Source: Alicyclobacillus pomorum DSM 14955
GTDB taxonomy: Bacteria > Bacillota > Bacilli > Alicyclobacillales > Alicyclobacillaceae
Length of the DNA stretch: 47,880 bases
Direction: 5' to 3'
Assembly: GCF_000472905.1 (NCBI RefSeq)
Contig: NZ_AXAR01000001.1
Coordinates: forward strand, 426,424-474,303
In this document: one piece after another, positions 8,434 to 17,059 of the stretch
Layout of the letters: each line of letters begins with the position of its first letter
Numbering within the stretch: position 1 is the stretch's first letter
Notes under the pieces: generated by a model
Told to the model about the DNA's origin: nothing
The model's database searches: none
What the model saw: the letters and a program-made list of their open reading frames with translations, nothing else
Translations under genes and position numbers: made by a program

Positions 8434-9036
8434 CACGTTGCGTTGTCGCTGTTTTGACTTTCGCTTTCCGAACCAAAACCAGATGACAGCCAAAACCAGG
8501 AGCGCAGCACCGAAATATGTAAGTGGCTTGAGCAACCGGTCCAGCTCATCCCAGTGTTTACCGAGTTGATATCCTCCATAGGTCATGGCGAGGTTCCAGG
8601 GCAAGGCCCCCAGTGCGGAAAACAGGACAAACTTGCCTACGTTCATCTTTGCCACTCCAGCGGGCAGCGAGATGAAGGTTCGGACGCCGGGCAACAACCG
8701 TCCAAAAAAGACAGTCCATTCACCGTACCTGGCGAACCACCGCTCGGCCTTTTCCAGGTGAGACGTGCTAAGCAGCACGTACTTGCCGTAACGAGTGATG
8801 AATGCTCGACCACCGAATCGTCCGATGGCGTATGCGATGAGCCCGCCGACCAGGTTTGCGGCTGTCGAAACCAAAACTGCACCTACGAAAGACAACTCGT
8901 GCATGTAAGCTAAATAGCCAGCGTACGGCATGACCACTTCGCTGGGAATTGGAATACAAACGCTTTCCAGTGTCATGAGTAAAAAGACGGCCACACTACC
9001 ATAGTGAGAAATAAACGTACTGAGATGTTCTGCCAA
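8428..9036 (-). CDS. DedA family membrane protein
   Basis: 202-aa polytopic membrane protein of the DedA/SNARE-associated family. Members act as undecaprenyl-phosphate or phospholipid flippases and support envelope integrity. Visible are the N-terminal ESVCIPIPSEVVMPYAGYLA, the GRFGGRAFITRYGK loop, and FFGRLLPGVRTFISLPAGVAKMN with the conserved arginine; then two C-terminal helices and a basic tail. TTG start chosen for AAGGAGGG upstream; the ATG at 9084 has none. Convergent with the HD hydrolase, sharing six bases. Confidence 0.9.
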   Translation of the reverse strand: MAEHLSTFISHYGSVAVFLLMTLESVCIPIPSEVVMPYAGYLAYMHELSFVGAVLVSTAANLVGGLIAYAIGRFGGRAFITRYGKYVLLSTSHLEKAERWFARYGEWTVFFGRLLPGVRTFISLPAGVAKMNVGKFVLFSALGALPWNLAMTYGGYQLGKHWDELDRLLKPLTYFGAALLVLAVIWFWFGKRKSKQRQRNVS

Positions 9037-9302
9037 CCCTTGGGCCCTCCTTGGACAGTCCGGGATCTTGCGGTCCTGTCCCATGGTACATGATTTCCGC
9101 CTAAATGTGAATCGGTGGCAGCACTGCCGCGGGGTTGACAGACTCCCCGAATCTCAGGACAATGGGATAGTCATGGATTTTATCGCATAGGCTTGGCAAA
9201 CGGATGGGCGTTTGCCCAAGTTGCGTAATCCAACCGTGTCTCATTTTGGAACGTCCACCATGCACGGAAAGCAAACCAGTGTAGAAAGCTGAGGGAACGT
9301 CC

Positions 9303-10550
9303 ATGTCCCTGCTTCACGCGTTGCTCAATTTCATATATGTGGCAATGCAATTGTTTACGGGCGCCATCGGCGTGTACCAGATTGTGATGTCTCTGTTTGG
9401 CATTTGGCATCGGCGTCAGCCCATACGGCACGAGCCGACGAAACGCTTTGCGGTGGTTATCGCTGCTCATAATGAGGAGCGCGTGATTGGCCCTTTAATC
9501 GACAGCCTTACCGCCCAAGAATATCCAAAAGAACTGTACGATATACACGTGATTGCAGATAACTGTACGGATCACACAAAGGATGTGGCCAGAAAACACG
9601 GCGCTATCGTCCACGTTCGGGTGGACGAGGAGAAGCGGGGGAAAGGCTTCGCGATTGAGTGGATGCTGGAACGGCTCTGGAAATGGAACGTGGAATACGA
9701 CGCCATGGTCATGTTTGACGCAGACAACCTCGTCGCGCCAGACTTTCTGCGCATTATGAACGACAGGCTGATGGAAGGCCACAAGGTCATCCAAGGCTAT
9801 CTTGGTGTGAAGAACCCGTTCGACACGTGGGTTAGCGTATCCATGGCCATCTCCTACTGGTACAGCAACCGCATGTGGCAAAACGCCCGTCAAAATCTCA
9901 GGTTGTCCAGTTCTCTTGGCGGCACGGGGCTATGCATCGACATGCCTCTGCTGAAGGAAATGGGCTGGGGAGCCACAGGGCTCACGGAAGACCTGGAGTT
10001 CGGCGTTCGCTGCGTAGAGCGCGGCATCATACCAATTTGGGCGCATGACGCGGTGGTATACGATGAAAAACCGACCACGCTCATCGCTTCGATGCGCCAA
10101 CGCTTGCGTTGGATGCAAGGTCACTTCCATTGTGCAAAGAAGCACATGATTCCGCTGCTGGTAGCGGGTATCAAGGAACGGAACTTCGTCAAGTTTGACG
10201 CTGGTGTGTATCTGTTCCAGCCGGCTCGCTTTCTCATTCTGTTCTTGACGTCCTTGATGCTGTTGCTTCAAGTGTCGACGCCGCAGAACACACTGATGTC
10301 GCACGTCACGTCGTTTTTGCCGACCGACTTTTGGGTCGCTGTGAACGTGTTTTTGTATCTGCAGATGCCGCTGGCGCTCTTTTTGGAGCGCGTGAATTGG
10401 AAAGCGTACGTCGGGCTCATCATTCTCCCGTTCTTCCTGTGGACCTGGGGCCCTGTGGTGTTTCAAGCATACTTCACGAAAACCAACCGGAAGTGGGCGC
10501 ACACCATCCACAAACGTGCCATTCGTCTCGACGAGCTGCGTAGCCGTTGA
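9303..10550 (+). CDS. Membrane glycosyltransferase, family 2
   Basis: Processive-type GT2 enzyme that transfers a sugar from a nucleotide sugar at the membrane to a surface polysaccharide or lipid. 415 aa. An N-terminal helix (about residues 1-35) precedes the catalytic domain. Motifs in order: FAVVIAAHNEE, HVIADNCTDHT, FDADN, TEDLEF, and QRLRW, i.e. the D, DxD, TED and QxxRW set. Three hydrophobic stretches follow (about residues 300-395). ATG start with GAGGGAA upstream. It stands alone between dedA and yunC, so the product cannot be named; poly-N-acetylglucosamine synthase-like or exopolysaccharide enzymes are the nearest type. Confidence 0.88.
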   Translation: MSLLHALLNFIYVAMQLFTGAIGVYQIVMSLFGIWHRRQPIRHEPTKRFAVVIAAHNEERVIGPLIDSLTAQEYPKELYDIHVIADNCTDHTKDVARKHGAIVHVRVDEEKRGKGFAIEWMLERLWKWNVEYDAMVMFDADNLVAPDFLRIMNDRLMEGHKVIQGYLGVKNPFDTWVSVSMAISYWYSNRMWQNARQNLRLSSSLGGTGLCIDMPLLKEMGWGATGLTEDLEFGVRCVERGIIPIWAHDAVVYDEKPTTLIASMRQRLRWMQGHFHCAKKHMIPLLVAGIKERNFVKFDAGVYLFQPARFLILFLTSLMLLLQVSTPQNTLMSHVTSFLPTDFWVAVNVFLYLQMPLALFLERVNWKAYVGLIILPFFLWTWGPVVFQAYFTKTNRKWAHTIHKRAIRLDELRSR

Positions 10551-10591
10551 GCTCCAATGGACGTGTTCTGAACAATGGATGGAAGTGCAAG

Positions 10592-10620
10592 CAGGCGCCG
10601 AACGCGGCGCCTGTATTTTT
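10592..10620 (+). terminator. Rho-independent terminator after the glycosyltransferase
   Basis: CAGGCGCC/GGCGCCTG with a 6-base loop, then TATTTTT. It ends just before the stop codon of the convergent yunC gene. Confidence 0.9.
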
Positions 10621-10621
10621 G

Positions 10622-10951
10622 TCATTGGAGGTTCGGGTTTCCCGCTTTTTCAATCATGGTGATTAACGCTAGCCGAATCGGCATGCCTGCATGTATCCCG
10701 ATGTTTTCCGCGGCTTGTGTGCAGGACTCCACGGTGCCGCCCAGCAGTTCATCCATCGTCTTTACGCCGACGGCCCTTGCCGCAATCACTCCTCTATCGG
10801 TCAGTTTATTCCGCAGGAGCTGCACGTCAAGTGCCCCGCACATGACATATCCATGGTCCGTCTGGATAATCAGCAAGTTGGTCTTCGGCAACCGCACTTC
10901 GATGGACACCACGGGGTAATCACCTAGCCACATAGGTTCCACTTTGACCAT
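10622..10951 (-). CDS. yunC: YunC family protein (DUF1805)
   Basis: 109-aa cytoplasmic protein of the YunC/DUF1805 family, function unknown. The family core is clear: LPKTNLLIIQTDHGYVMCGALDVQLL and RGVIAARAVGVKTMDELL. The ATG is preceded by AAAGGAG at good spacing. It is a single gene, convergent with the glycosyltransferase. In B. subtilis yunC sits among genes close to purine and Fe-S functions, but no role follows from this context. Confidence 0.88.
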   Translation of the reverse strand: MVKVEPMWLGDYPVVSIEVRLPKTNLLIIQTDHGYVMCGALDVQLLRNKLTDRGVIAARAVGVKTMDELLGGTVESCTQAAENIGIHAGMPIRLALITMIEKAGNPNLQ

Positions 10952-11151
10952 TGCCTCGTGCTCCTTTCTTATTCATCCATATTCAGCGTATGGGGATCTG
11001 AACCAATGGTGAGGGTAAATACCTCGAATCCGACAACGGAGTCTCAGGCTATGTCCCACTGGATGGAGATGTGTTACGATGGGAGAGGCTAAGTACAGTG
11101 GAAAACGTACATACCATGGGAGTTGTACATACCATACAGGAGGGGTTGCAG

Positions 11152-12231
11152 TTGACGACCAACAGCCTTGAAATCATCCGAACACTCGCGGATGCCAACG
11201 GCATTTCCGGTCACGAGCACAACGTACGGAAGTTGTATGAGACGTACCTTCAACCGGTGTCTGACGCACTCGTGCGGGATCGGTTTGGAGGGATTGTCGG
11301 CCAGAAAATCGGCGATGCGAACGGGCCGAAGATTTTGGTGGCCGGACACCTCGATGAAATCGGAATGGTGGTCACCCACATCACCGACGAAGGATTCATT
11401 TATTTCCAGACGGTCGGTGGTTGGTGGTCGCAAGTGATGTTGGCGCAGCGCGTTGTCATTCAGACGCGCAAAGGTGACGTCATGGGCGTCATTGGATCCA
11501 AGCCGCCTCACGTTCTGCCTGCCGATGAACGGAACAAGGTCGTCAAGGTCAAGGACATGTACATTGATATCGGCGTGAAAGACAAGGCAGAGGCAGAAGA
11601 AGTCGGGGTGCGTCCGGGTGACCCCATTGCACCGTGGGGGCCGTTCACACCGCTGGCCAACGAGAAGTACTTCATGAGCAAGGCGCTCGACAACCGCTTG
11701 GGTTGTGCCGCTTCTGTCGAAGTGCTTCGCGCACTGCAGGGACAAACCCATCCGAACATTTTATACGCCGGAGCCACGACACAAGAAGAGGTTGGGCTTC
11801 GCGGTGCCCAGACGCTGATTCACGAAGTGAATCCGGACGTTGCTATCGCTGTCGATGTTGGCGTTGCCGGTGACACCCCTGGCCTGACGAAGCGCGAGGC
11901 GATGAGCAAATGCGGTGATGGTCCCATCTTGCTGATCTACGACGCCTCCATGATTCCGAACACGCGGTTCCGCGATTTCGTGATAGATACAGCCAAGGAA
12001 GCCAACATTCCGCTGCAAGTGGAATTCGTCGCTGGAGGTGGCACAGACGCAGGAAAGTTCCACACCTTTGGGTCGGGGGTTCCGTCCGTTGCCATCGGAT
12101 TCCCGACGCGGTATATTCATAGCCATTCGGCCATCTACCACCACGATGACTTCGAGAACGCAGTTCGTTTGGTCGCTGAATTGGTCCGGCGCCTGGACAG
12201 GAACACAGTGAAAGAGATTCAGGAATACTAA
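11152..12231 (+). CDS. M42 family aminopeptidase (YsdC/FrvX/glutamyl aminopeptidase type)
   Basis: Cobalt- or zinc-dependent aminopeptidase that forms large tetrahedral particles and degrades peptides in the cytosol. 359 aa. Metal-site sequences are visible: VAGHLDEIGMVVT (His-Asp), KALDNRLGCA (bridging Asp), TTQEEVGLRGA (catalytic and ligand Glu), AVDVGVAGD, and YIHSHSAIYHHDD near the C-terminus (His). The TTG at 11152 lies six bases after AGGAGGGG; an in-frame TTG at 11146 is too close. Monocistronic as far as seen. Confidence 0.92.
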   Translation: MTTNSLEIIRTLADANGISGHEHNVRKLYETYLQPVSDALVRDRFGGIVGQKIGDANGPKILVAGHLDEIGMVVTHITDEGFIYFQTVGGWWSQVMLAQRVVIQTRKGDVMGVIGSKPPHVLPADERNKVVKVKDMYIDIGVKDKAEAEEVGVRPGDPIAPWGPFTPLANEKYFMSKALDNRLGCAASVEVLRALQGQTHPNILYAGATTQEEVGLRGAQTLIHEVNPDVAIAVDVGVAGDTPGLTKREAMSKCGDGPILLIYDASMIPNTRFRDFVIDTAKEANIPLQVEFVAGGGTDAGKFHTFGSGVPSVAIGFPTRYIHSHSAIYHHDDFENAVRLVAELVRRLDRNTVKEIQEY

Positions 12232-12256
12232 ACGGTCAACCGTCCGGCGTTGATCT

Positions 12257-12292
12257 TGCCAGGCGTTGGGTTCCACGGTCCTGCGCCTGGCA
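12257..12292. terminator. Hairpin between the M42 peptidase and yuiD
   Basis: TGCCAGGCG pairs with CGCCTGGCA over an 18-base loop. No T-run follows, so it may be an attenuator rather than a terminator. Confidence 0.4.
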
Positions 12293-12348
12293 GGTTCGGC
12301 CGGAACAACATGTGCGTTGGCGATACACTGATTCATGTGGAGGCGCGT

Positions 12349-12846
12349 ATGTTTCATCAACTCATCCATTTTCTCACGGGTATTTGGCATAATTCACCGC
12401 TGATAGCGGCTTTTGCAGCCATAATCATTACGCAAGTGCTCAAGATTCCCATTCACTTTATACTCTATCGGGTGTGGGATTTGCACAAGGTCGTGGACGC
12501 GGGTGGCATGCCGAGTTCGCACGCGGCCGGTGCAGCCGCGTTAACGACGGCGTTGGCGTACGTGGTGGGACCTCAGTCACCGACGTTTGCAACGGCCGTA
12601 GTATTCACTGCCATCGTGATGTATGACGCCGGCGGCATTCGGCGACATGCCGGCGAGCACGCAGCTTTGTTGAATCGCATCGCGATGGAAATGCGTCGTT
12701 CCGGCATGACCATTCAATCGTCACCAGAGCCTGTGTTTGAAGGAGAGCGACTGAAGGAGATTCTGGGGCATGAACCGCGCGAGGTGGTGGTCGGCGCCAT
12801 TTTGGGTATCATGATTGGCGCCGTGTTCGGAAAGTGGTGGTGGTGA
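12349..12846 (+). CDS. yuiD: Divergent PAP2 family membrane protein (YuiD, DUF212)
   Basis: 165-aa membrane protein related to acid phosphatase/vanadium haloperoxidase folds. The first helix region is followed by DAGGMPSSHAAGAAALTTALAY (the SSH motif of the phosphatase site) and MYDAGGIRRHAGEHAALLN (the R-H motif). A hydrophobic helix closes the protein (VVVGAILGIMIGAVFG). The ATG at 12349 follows GGAGG by five bases; the frame further upstream lacks support. The substrate is unknown, but a lipid phosphate is plausible. Ends 14 bases from the convergent gene. Confidence 0.88.
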   Translation: MFHQLIHFLTGIWHNSPLIAAFAAIIITQVLKIPIHFILYRVWDLHKVVDAGGMPSSHAAGAAALTTALAYVVGPQSPTFATAVVFTAIVMYDAGGIRRHAGEHAALLNRIAMEMRRSGMTIQSSPEPVFEGERLKEILGHEPREVVVGAILGIMIGAVFGKWWW

Positions 12847-12860
12847 AGCCGCAGCGTCGG

Positions 12861-13166
12861 CTACTCGCCGCCGTCGTTTTCTGACGCGCCAGATCCGAAC
12901 AGCACGTCGACACCCTCGCGTTGGATCTTGTCCACCAGGATCTGCAACGCCTGCTCGGCGGTGTCCACGATATTGGACCCGTACACCACCCATCGTTCCT
13001 CGTCACGTGGCACACCGATTGCATAAAACGTGCCGTCCTGTTGTTCAAACAGCTCGATGTCGTAAACGTGATGGGGTGTGGTGTACTCGAAGAGTTGTTT
13101 CCGCTTCAGCATGCATCCCTCTGGAATCCGCACGCGAGAGAACCCGGCCCTATCCAATTCACTCAT
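12861..13166 (-). CDS. Hypothetical protein, 101 aa
   Basis: Small soluble acidic protein not recognised. It has no signal peptide or membrane helix. Composition and predicted beta-alpha pattern (YTTPHHVYDIELFEQQDGTFYAIGVPRDEERWVVYGSN, then an amphipathic helix AEQALQILVDKIQREG) suggest a single compact domain. The ATG overlaps the stop of the upstream gene (ATGA at 13163-13166), implying translational coupling, and GGAGA lies upstream. It probably works with the DUF4149-like membrane protein. Confidence 0.7.
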   Translation of the reverse strand: MSELDRAGFSRVRIPEGCMLKRKQLFEYTTPHHVYDIELFEQQDGTFYAIGVPRDEERWVVYGSNIVDTAEQALQILVDKIQREGVDVLFGSGASENDGGE

Positions 13167-13666
13167 CGGTTGAGGTCTCCTTTCCTGCCCCACGTCCATG
13201 TTACAGATCCCGTCATGGCCAAAAACATTGCGGCTGCGGCCAGCAGCGCTATCAACTCCAACAACATGGAGATGCCGTGCATCATCCAAAATTGTTTTAA
13301 GACGTTTGGTGCTGCTTTGCTCACGGGACCCATGTTGGATTCAATCTGCTGAACCCGGGGCAACAAGTAGAACTGATTCACGGCATTGAGCACAAACCCA
13401 AGGCCCCCGCCCCAAAGGCCGATGGAATATCGGATGGACTGGGCGCCGTTGATCCGCCCGACCCATATGTACACAATCAACGCGATGGCGGACAGTGTGG
13501 TACATAGTGCAAAAAATGTGGGGAAGAGGGCGCTAACCGCCTGTCCCGCTGTGTCGACGGGTAGAGCCGCAAACAGTTCATTGGCAGCAAACACGAAAAA
13601 GTAGAACCCAGTACCTAGCCACAGTGCGGCGGCTGTAAAGCAAACCATCGTGAGTACGCGATTCAC
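13163..13666 (-). CDS. Four-helix membrane protein, DUF4149/TMEM205-like
   Basis: 167-aa membrane protein with four hydrophobic helices (about residues 4-30, 42-70, 78-100 and 128-155). The start VNRVLTMVCFTAAALWLGTGFYFFVFAANELFAAL resembles the DUF4149/TMEM205 N-terminus. Function unknown. The GTG at 13666 follows GGAGGAGG by seven bases. It is first in a two-gene operon; its stop overlaps the next start. The gene lies downstream of korAB on the same strand but behind a terminator. Confidence 0.7.
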   Translation of the reverse strand: MNRVLTMVCFTAAALWLGTGFYFFVFAANELFAALPVDTAGQAVSALFPTFFALCTTLSAIALIVYIWVGRINGAQSIRYSIGLWGGGLGFVLNAVNQFYLLPRVQQIESNMGPVSKAAPNVLKQFWMMHGISMLLELIALLAAAAMFLAMTGSVTWTWGRKGDLNR

Positions 13667-13697
13667 GGGGGGACCTCCTCCAAACATATTCATAAGA

Positions 13698-13727
13698 ACG
13701 CGGATGGGAAACACGCCCCATCCGCGT
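13698..13727 (-). terminator. Terminator after korAB
   Basis: An 11-bp perfect stem ACGCGGATGGG/CCCATCCGCGT with an 8-base loop, 29 bases after the korB stop. On the minus strand TTCTTA follows; on the plus strand TTTTT follows, so it may work in both directions. Confidence 0.8.
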
Positions 13728-13756
13728 TTTTCATCATCGTACTTGCGATGGATCCA

Positions 13757-14623
13757 TCACGCAAATTCCTTGAGCGCCGCTTCGAACACGGACTCATCCA
13801 GGTTCAGGTCCAACTTGACGATGGGCTCTTCGCGGTATCCGGGAATCTGGTTCTGGTACGGGACACGCGAATCGTCTCTGTAGATGAGCCCAGTGCAAAA
13901 GCCGTTTGTCTCGATGATGGTTTTCATCGCGTTGGCTCTGTCGGTCGGATCGTATCCTTCGACTTTATCCAAGTTTTTCACGTTTTCGCGGAAGAAGTCG
14001 TACGTGTTGATTTTGTTGTACGTCACACAGGGGCTGAATACATTGATCAGAGCAAAGCCTTTGTAGTTGATGCCCTGTTCAATCAGTGACACCAATTGGT
14101 TGACGTCACTGGAAAAGCCCTGCGCGAGGAAACCGATGCCCGCCGCGAGTGCGATTTGAGTCGGGACGAGCGCGTTTTCGATGTTGCCAGCAGGCGTCGT
14201 CTTGGCCTTAAAGCCATGAGCGCTGGTGGGAGAGTGCTGCCCCTTGGTCAAACCGTAAATCTGATTGTCCATGGTGATGTACGTGATGTCGATGTTTCGG
14301 CGCACTGCGTGCATGAAGTGGTTGAGGCCAATGCCGAATCCGTCGCCGTCTCCTCCTGCTGCGATGACCGTCAAATCGCGGTTCGCCAACTTCACGCCTT
14401 GAGCGGTGGGGAGAGCCCGGCCGTGCACGCCGTGGAATCCGTAGCTGTTCACGTAACCGGAAATGCGCCCGGAGCAGCCAATCCCGGAAATAATCGCGAC
14501 TTCGTGTGGTTCCTTGCCCATCGACGCCAAAGCGCGCTGAATGGACGCCTGAACGGAGAAATCGCCACACCCCGGACACCAGTTGGGGCGGATGTCATTG
14601 CGAAAATCTTTTACCGTCGCCAT
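13757..14623 (-). CDS. korB: 2-oxoacid:ferredoxin oxidoreductase, beta subunit
   Basis: TPP-binding subunit that, with KorA, oxidatively decarboxylates 2-oxoglutarate or a related 2-oxoacid to acyl-CoA while reducing ferredoxin. 288 aa. CPGCGDFSVQ near residue 18 gives cluster or TPP-site cysteines; the TPP/Mg motif is GDGDGFGIGLNHFMHAVRRN followed by MDNQIYGLTKGQ. The C-terminal part reads FSPCVTYNK. It starts two bases after the korA stop, so the pair is one operon. In aerobic Bacillales this pair can replace 2-oxoglutarate dehydrogenase; the substrate is inferred from the family. Confidence 0.93.
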   Translation of the reverse strand: MATVKDFRNDIRPNWCPGCGDFSVQASIQRALASMGKEPHEVAIISGIGCSGRISGYVNSYGFHGVHGRALPTAQGVKLANRDLTVIAAGGDGDGFGIGLNHFMHAVRRNIDITYITMDNQIYGLTKGQHSPTSAHGFKAKTTPAGNIENALVPTQIALAAGIGFLAQGFSSDVNQLVSLIEQGINYKGFALINVFSPCVTYNKINTYDFFRENVKNLDKVEGYDPTDRANAMKTIIETNGFCTGLIYRDDSRVPYQNQIPGYREEPIVKLDLNLDESVFEAALKEFA

Positions 14624-14625
14624 CG

Positions 14626-16353
14626 TTAAAACATCCCCTTGACGTGTTTGTAGATTTCGGACGGCAAGAACGGTCGGCCGTCGTATTTGTTCAACCCCGA
14701 AACGTCACTGTGCTCGACGCCGAAGTAAGACATTAGGTGGCGAACCTGACCCGTCGCGTTGTTCTCCACCACGAGTACTTTCTTGGCATCGGAGATGGCT
14801 GCCGTGAGCGATTGGGTCGGGAACGGCAGTAGGGCATGAAGCTGAATGTGTGCCACTTTGAGGCCGTCGGCCCGGAGCTTTTCCATTGCTTCCGCGATGG
14901 CACCAATGTTGGACCCAACGCCAATGATGGCGATGTCCGCATTGTCGTCCCCGGTCTTCTCGACACTACCGGGCAGTTCCACACCCGCGAGCTTGCGCAA
15001 GCGCTTGTTCATCATGGCTGCGCGGTTCGGCGCCGTTTCGTTGGGACGGCCGTTTTCTGCGTGCTCTACACCGGTGACATGGTGCAACCCGCCCTTCGTG
15101 CCGGGCAGCACGCGCGGTGAGATGCCATCTTCGGTCAATTGATACCGCTTGAACTCCGCCTTCGGGTCTTCCGCGCCAATGGCTTCCTCTGTCATGAGGT
15201 TTCCGCGGTCAATCTTAACGTCGTCCAAGGAAAGCATTTCGGTCGTTTGCTTACTGAGCGACAGTTGCAAGTCTGTCATGACGATGACGGGGCATTGATA
15301 TTTTTCCGCATAGTTAAACGCCCGCCCCATGACGGTGAAACACTCTTCCGGCGTTGCCGGTGTCAGGACAATCTTCGGAATCTCGCCGTGCGTCCCAAAC
15401 AGCGCTGCGAGGTAGTCCGATTGCTCCTGTTTGGTGGGGAGGCCGGTAGAGGGACCTCCGCGCTGTGTGTCGATGATGACGACCGGCGTCTCGGTCATGC
15501 CTGACAAGCCGATGGCTTCCATCATCAACGAGAGACCAGGACCGGACGTACACGTCAGTGCACGGGCACCGCCGTACGCCGCACCAATGGCCATGGTCAT
15601 GGCCGCAATCTCGTCTTCCGTCTGTACAACGACGCCGCCGACCTGAGGGAATTTGCGGATCAGGTATTCCATCACGTCGGAAGCCGGCGTAATCGGGTAG
15701 GCTGGCATGATGCGAGCACCGGCCGCCAGTGCACCGAGGCCGAGTGCGTCGTTGCCCATCATAAACAAACGGCGTTTGCCGTCGGCGGGCTTCAAAGCGA
15801 AGGCAGGGTCTGCGCCGCCAAGTTCCTTCATATACTCAAAACCGCGACGTGCAGCTTCCATGTTTTGATCTACGATTTTCTGCCCCTTGCGGCTGAATCG
15901 TTCTTCAATCACTTCTGAAAAGATGTCCACAGGTAACCCAAGGACGCACGCGGAAGCGCCCAGCGAGACCATGTTTTTCATAATGGCCGATCCGCACTCT
16001 TCAGCGATCTTCGTAATCGGCACAACGAAGAGGCGCACGTGGTCCGGTGCCGTTGGGTTAAACTTTTCGTCGGCGATGACGATGCCGCCCGGCTTGACTT
16101 CGCCTACGTTGAGGTCGATGGATTCCTGGTCAAAAGCCAGCAATACGTCCGTATGGTCTGCGCTGGCTCGATACTGTTTCAGACTCACACGCACTTTGTC
16201 GTTTGAGTGACCGCCTTTGATTCGAGAGGAAAAATGGCGGAAAGAATACACATAATACCCTTGACGATTAAGGGCAACGGCAAAGGTTTCTCCGGTACTC
16301 TCTACACCTTCCCCTTGCTGGCCGCCAACTTTCCAGGAAAGTTGCTCAAGCAT
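14626..16353 (-). CDS. korA: 2-oxoacid:ferredoxin oxidoreductase, alpha subunit (gamma-alpha fusion)
   Basis: 575 aa. The N-terminal ~190 residues are the gamma domain (WKVGGQQGEGVESTGETFA, then IKGGHSNDKVRVS), fused to the alpha domain with MMGNDALGLGALAAGARIMPAYPITPASDVMEYL, the TEDEIAAMTMAIGAAYGGARA segment and TCTSGPGLSLMMEAIGLSGM, all typical of KorA. The ATG at 16353 follows GAGGAG by ten bases. The long frame upstream of it runs through untranslated leader. Complex of KorA and KorB in the cytoplasm, electrons to ferredoxin. Confidence 0.93.
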   Translation of the reverse strand: MLEQLSWKVGGQQGEGVESTGETFAVALNRQGYYVYSFRHFSSRIKGGHSNDKVRVSLKQYRASADHTDVLLAFDQESIDLNVGEVKPGGIVIADEKFNPTAPDHVRLFVVPITKIAEECGSAIMKNMVSLGASACVLGLPVDIFSEVIEERFSRKGQKIVDQNMEAARRGFEYMKELGGADPAFALKPADGKRRLFMMGNDALGLGALAAGARIMPAYPITPASDVMEYLIRKFPQVGGVVVQTEDEIAAMTMAIGAAYGGARALTCTSGPGLSLMMEAIGLSGMTETPVVIIDTQRGGPSTGLPTKQEQSDYLAALFGTHGEIPKIVLTPATPEECFTVMGRAFNYAEKYQCPVIVMTDLQLSLSKQTTEMLSLDDVKIDRGNLMTEEAIGAEDPKAEFKRYQLTEDGISPRVLPGTKGGLHHVTGVEHAENGRPNETAPNRAAMMNKRLRKLAGVELPGSVEKTGDDNADIAIIGVGSNIGAIAEAMEKLRADGLKVAHIQLHALLPFPTQSLTAAISDAKKVLVVENNATGQVRHLMSYFGVEHSDVSGLNKYDGRPFLPSEIYKHVKGMF

Positions 16354-16530
16354 GCTTCGTCCACTCCTCTGTACAGCTCTGCCGTTGCATATGTAGACAT
16401 ATTTGGGCCGTGGGCCCACTACGTGGCGTTGGATCCTCAAAAACTATTTGCAAAACGTTTTCGATGGACACAATGTCGACGCGCTGATCCACACACTTAT
16501 CACTGGGGCAGAGTTGATTTCGTGGTGTAC

Positions 16531-16580
16531 TTTCCACACCCATCAAGGTCAATTATACTGTACTGAGGTGGTCAGTAAAA
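16531..16580. promoter_or_regulatory. Candidate divergent promoter region, korA / yutE
   Basis: On the plus strand TTTCCA and TATACT are 17 bases apart; on the minus strand TTTACT and TATAAT are 16 apart. Their -10 boxes overlap, so the two genes may compete. Matches are moderate and the korA leader would be about 190 bases. Confidence 0.35.
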
Positions 16581-16627
16581 CGTTTCTATCACACTTCGTC
16601 CAATCTTCTGAAAGGATGGGGGAGCCG

Positions 16628-17059
16628 ATGTTTATTACAGATGCTTTGCGCGAGAAAGTAAATGAGATGCTGTGCGCCGTAGAGGAACGCGCAGGTTGGC
16701 TGGCAACCCTCGAACAGTCACCGAATTGGTGGGACGAGCCCACTCAGCGCTGGGCAGCGGAGCGGGCACTCCACGTCGCGGTCGAGTGTGTGGTTGACGC
16801 CGCCAATGAGATCATCGACGCCCTAGTGATGCGCGATCCGGGAGGTTACGCGGACATTCTGCGCGTAATTGCGGAAGAAGAAGTTGTGGACAACGCCTGG
16901 TTTGAACAGTTTTTGAGCGTCATATCGTTTCGGGAGCGCTTGATTCGCAAATATCGTCAGCTCACCCCAGAAGAGGTCAGGGACGCTGTCGCCGAGTCGA
17001 CACCGTTGTTTGCACCTTACGTTGCTGCCATTCGCTCGTATCTAGGAATTCGCGGCTAG
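16628..17059 (+). CDS. yutE: DUF86 / HepT-like protein, YutE type
   Basis: 143-aa all-helical protein of the DUF86 group, related to HEPN ribonuclease toxins (HepT). ERALHVAVECVVDAANEII is the family's central helix. The segment where active HepT has R-x4-H-x-Y reads FRERLIRKY: the arginine and tyrosine are there, but arginine replaces the histidine. No MntA nucleotidyltransferase antitoxin gene lies next to it. It is probably a chromosomal, non-toxic member as in B. subtilis. The ATG at 16628 gives the MFIT start like YutE; an ATG at 16616 is possible. It overlaps the convergent 3D-domain gene by 83 bases. Confidence 0.75.
   Translation: MFITDALREKVNEMLCAVEERAGWLATLEQSPNWWDEPTQRWAAERALHVAVECVVDAANEIIDALVMRDPGGYADILRVIAEEEVVDNAWFEQFLSVISFRERLIRKYRQLTPEEVRDAVAESTPLFAPYVAAIRSYLGIRG

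Noticed and set aside
16628-17059. Complete HepT-MntA toxin-antitoxin system
   Set aside because: No nucleotidyltransferase gene next to it and the RNase motif is altered.
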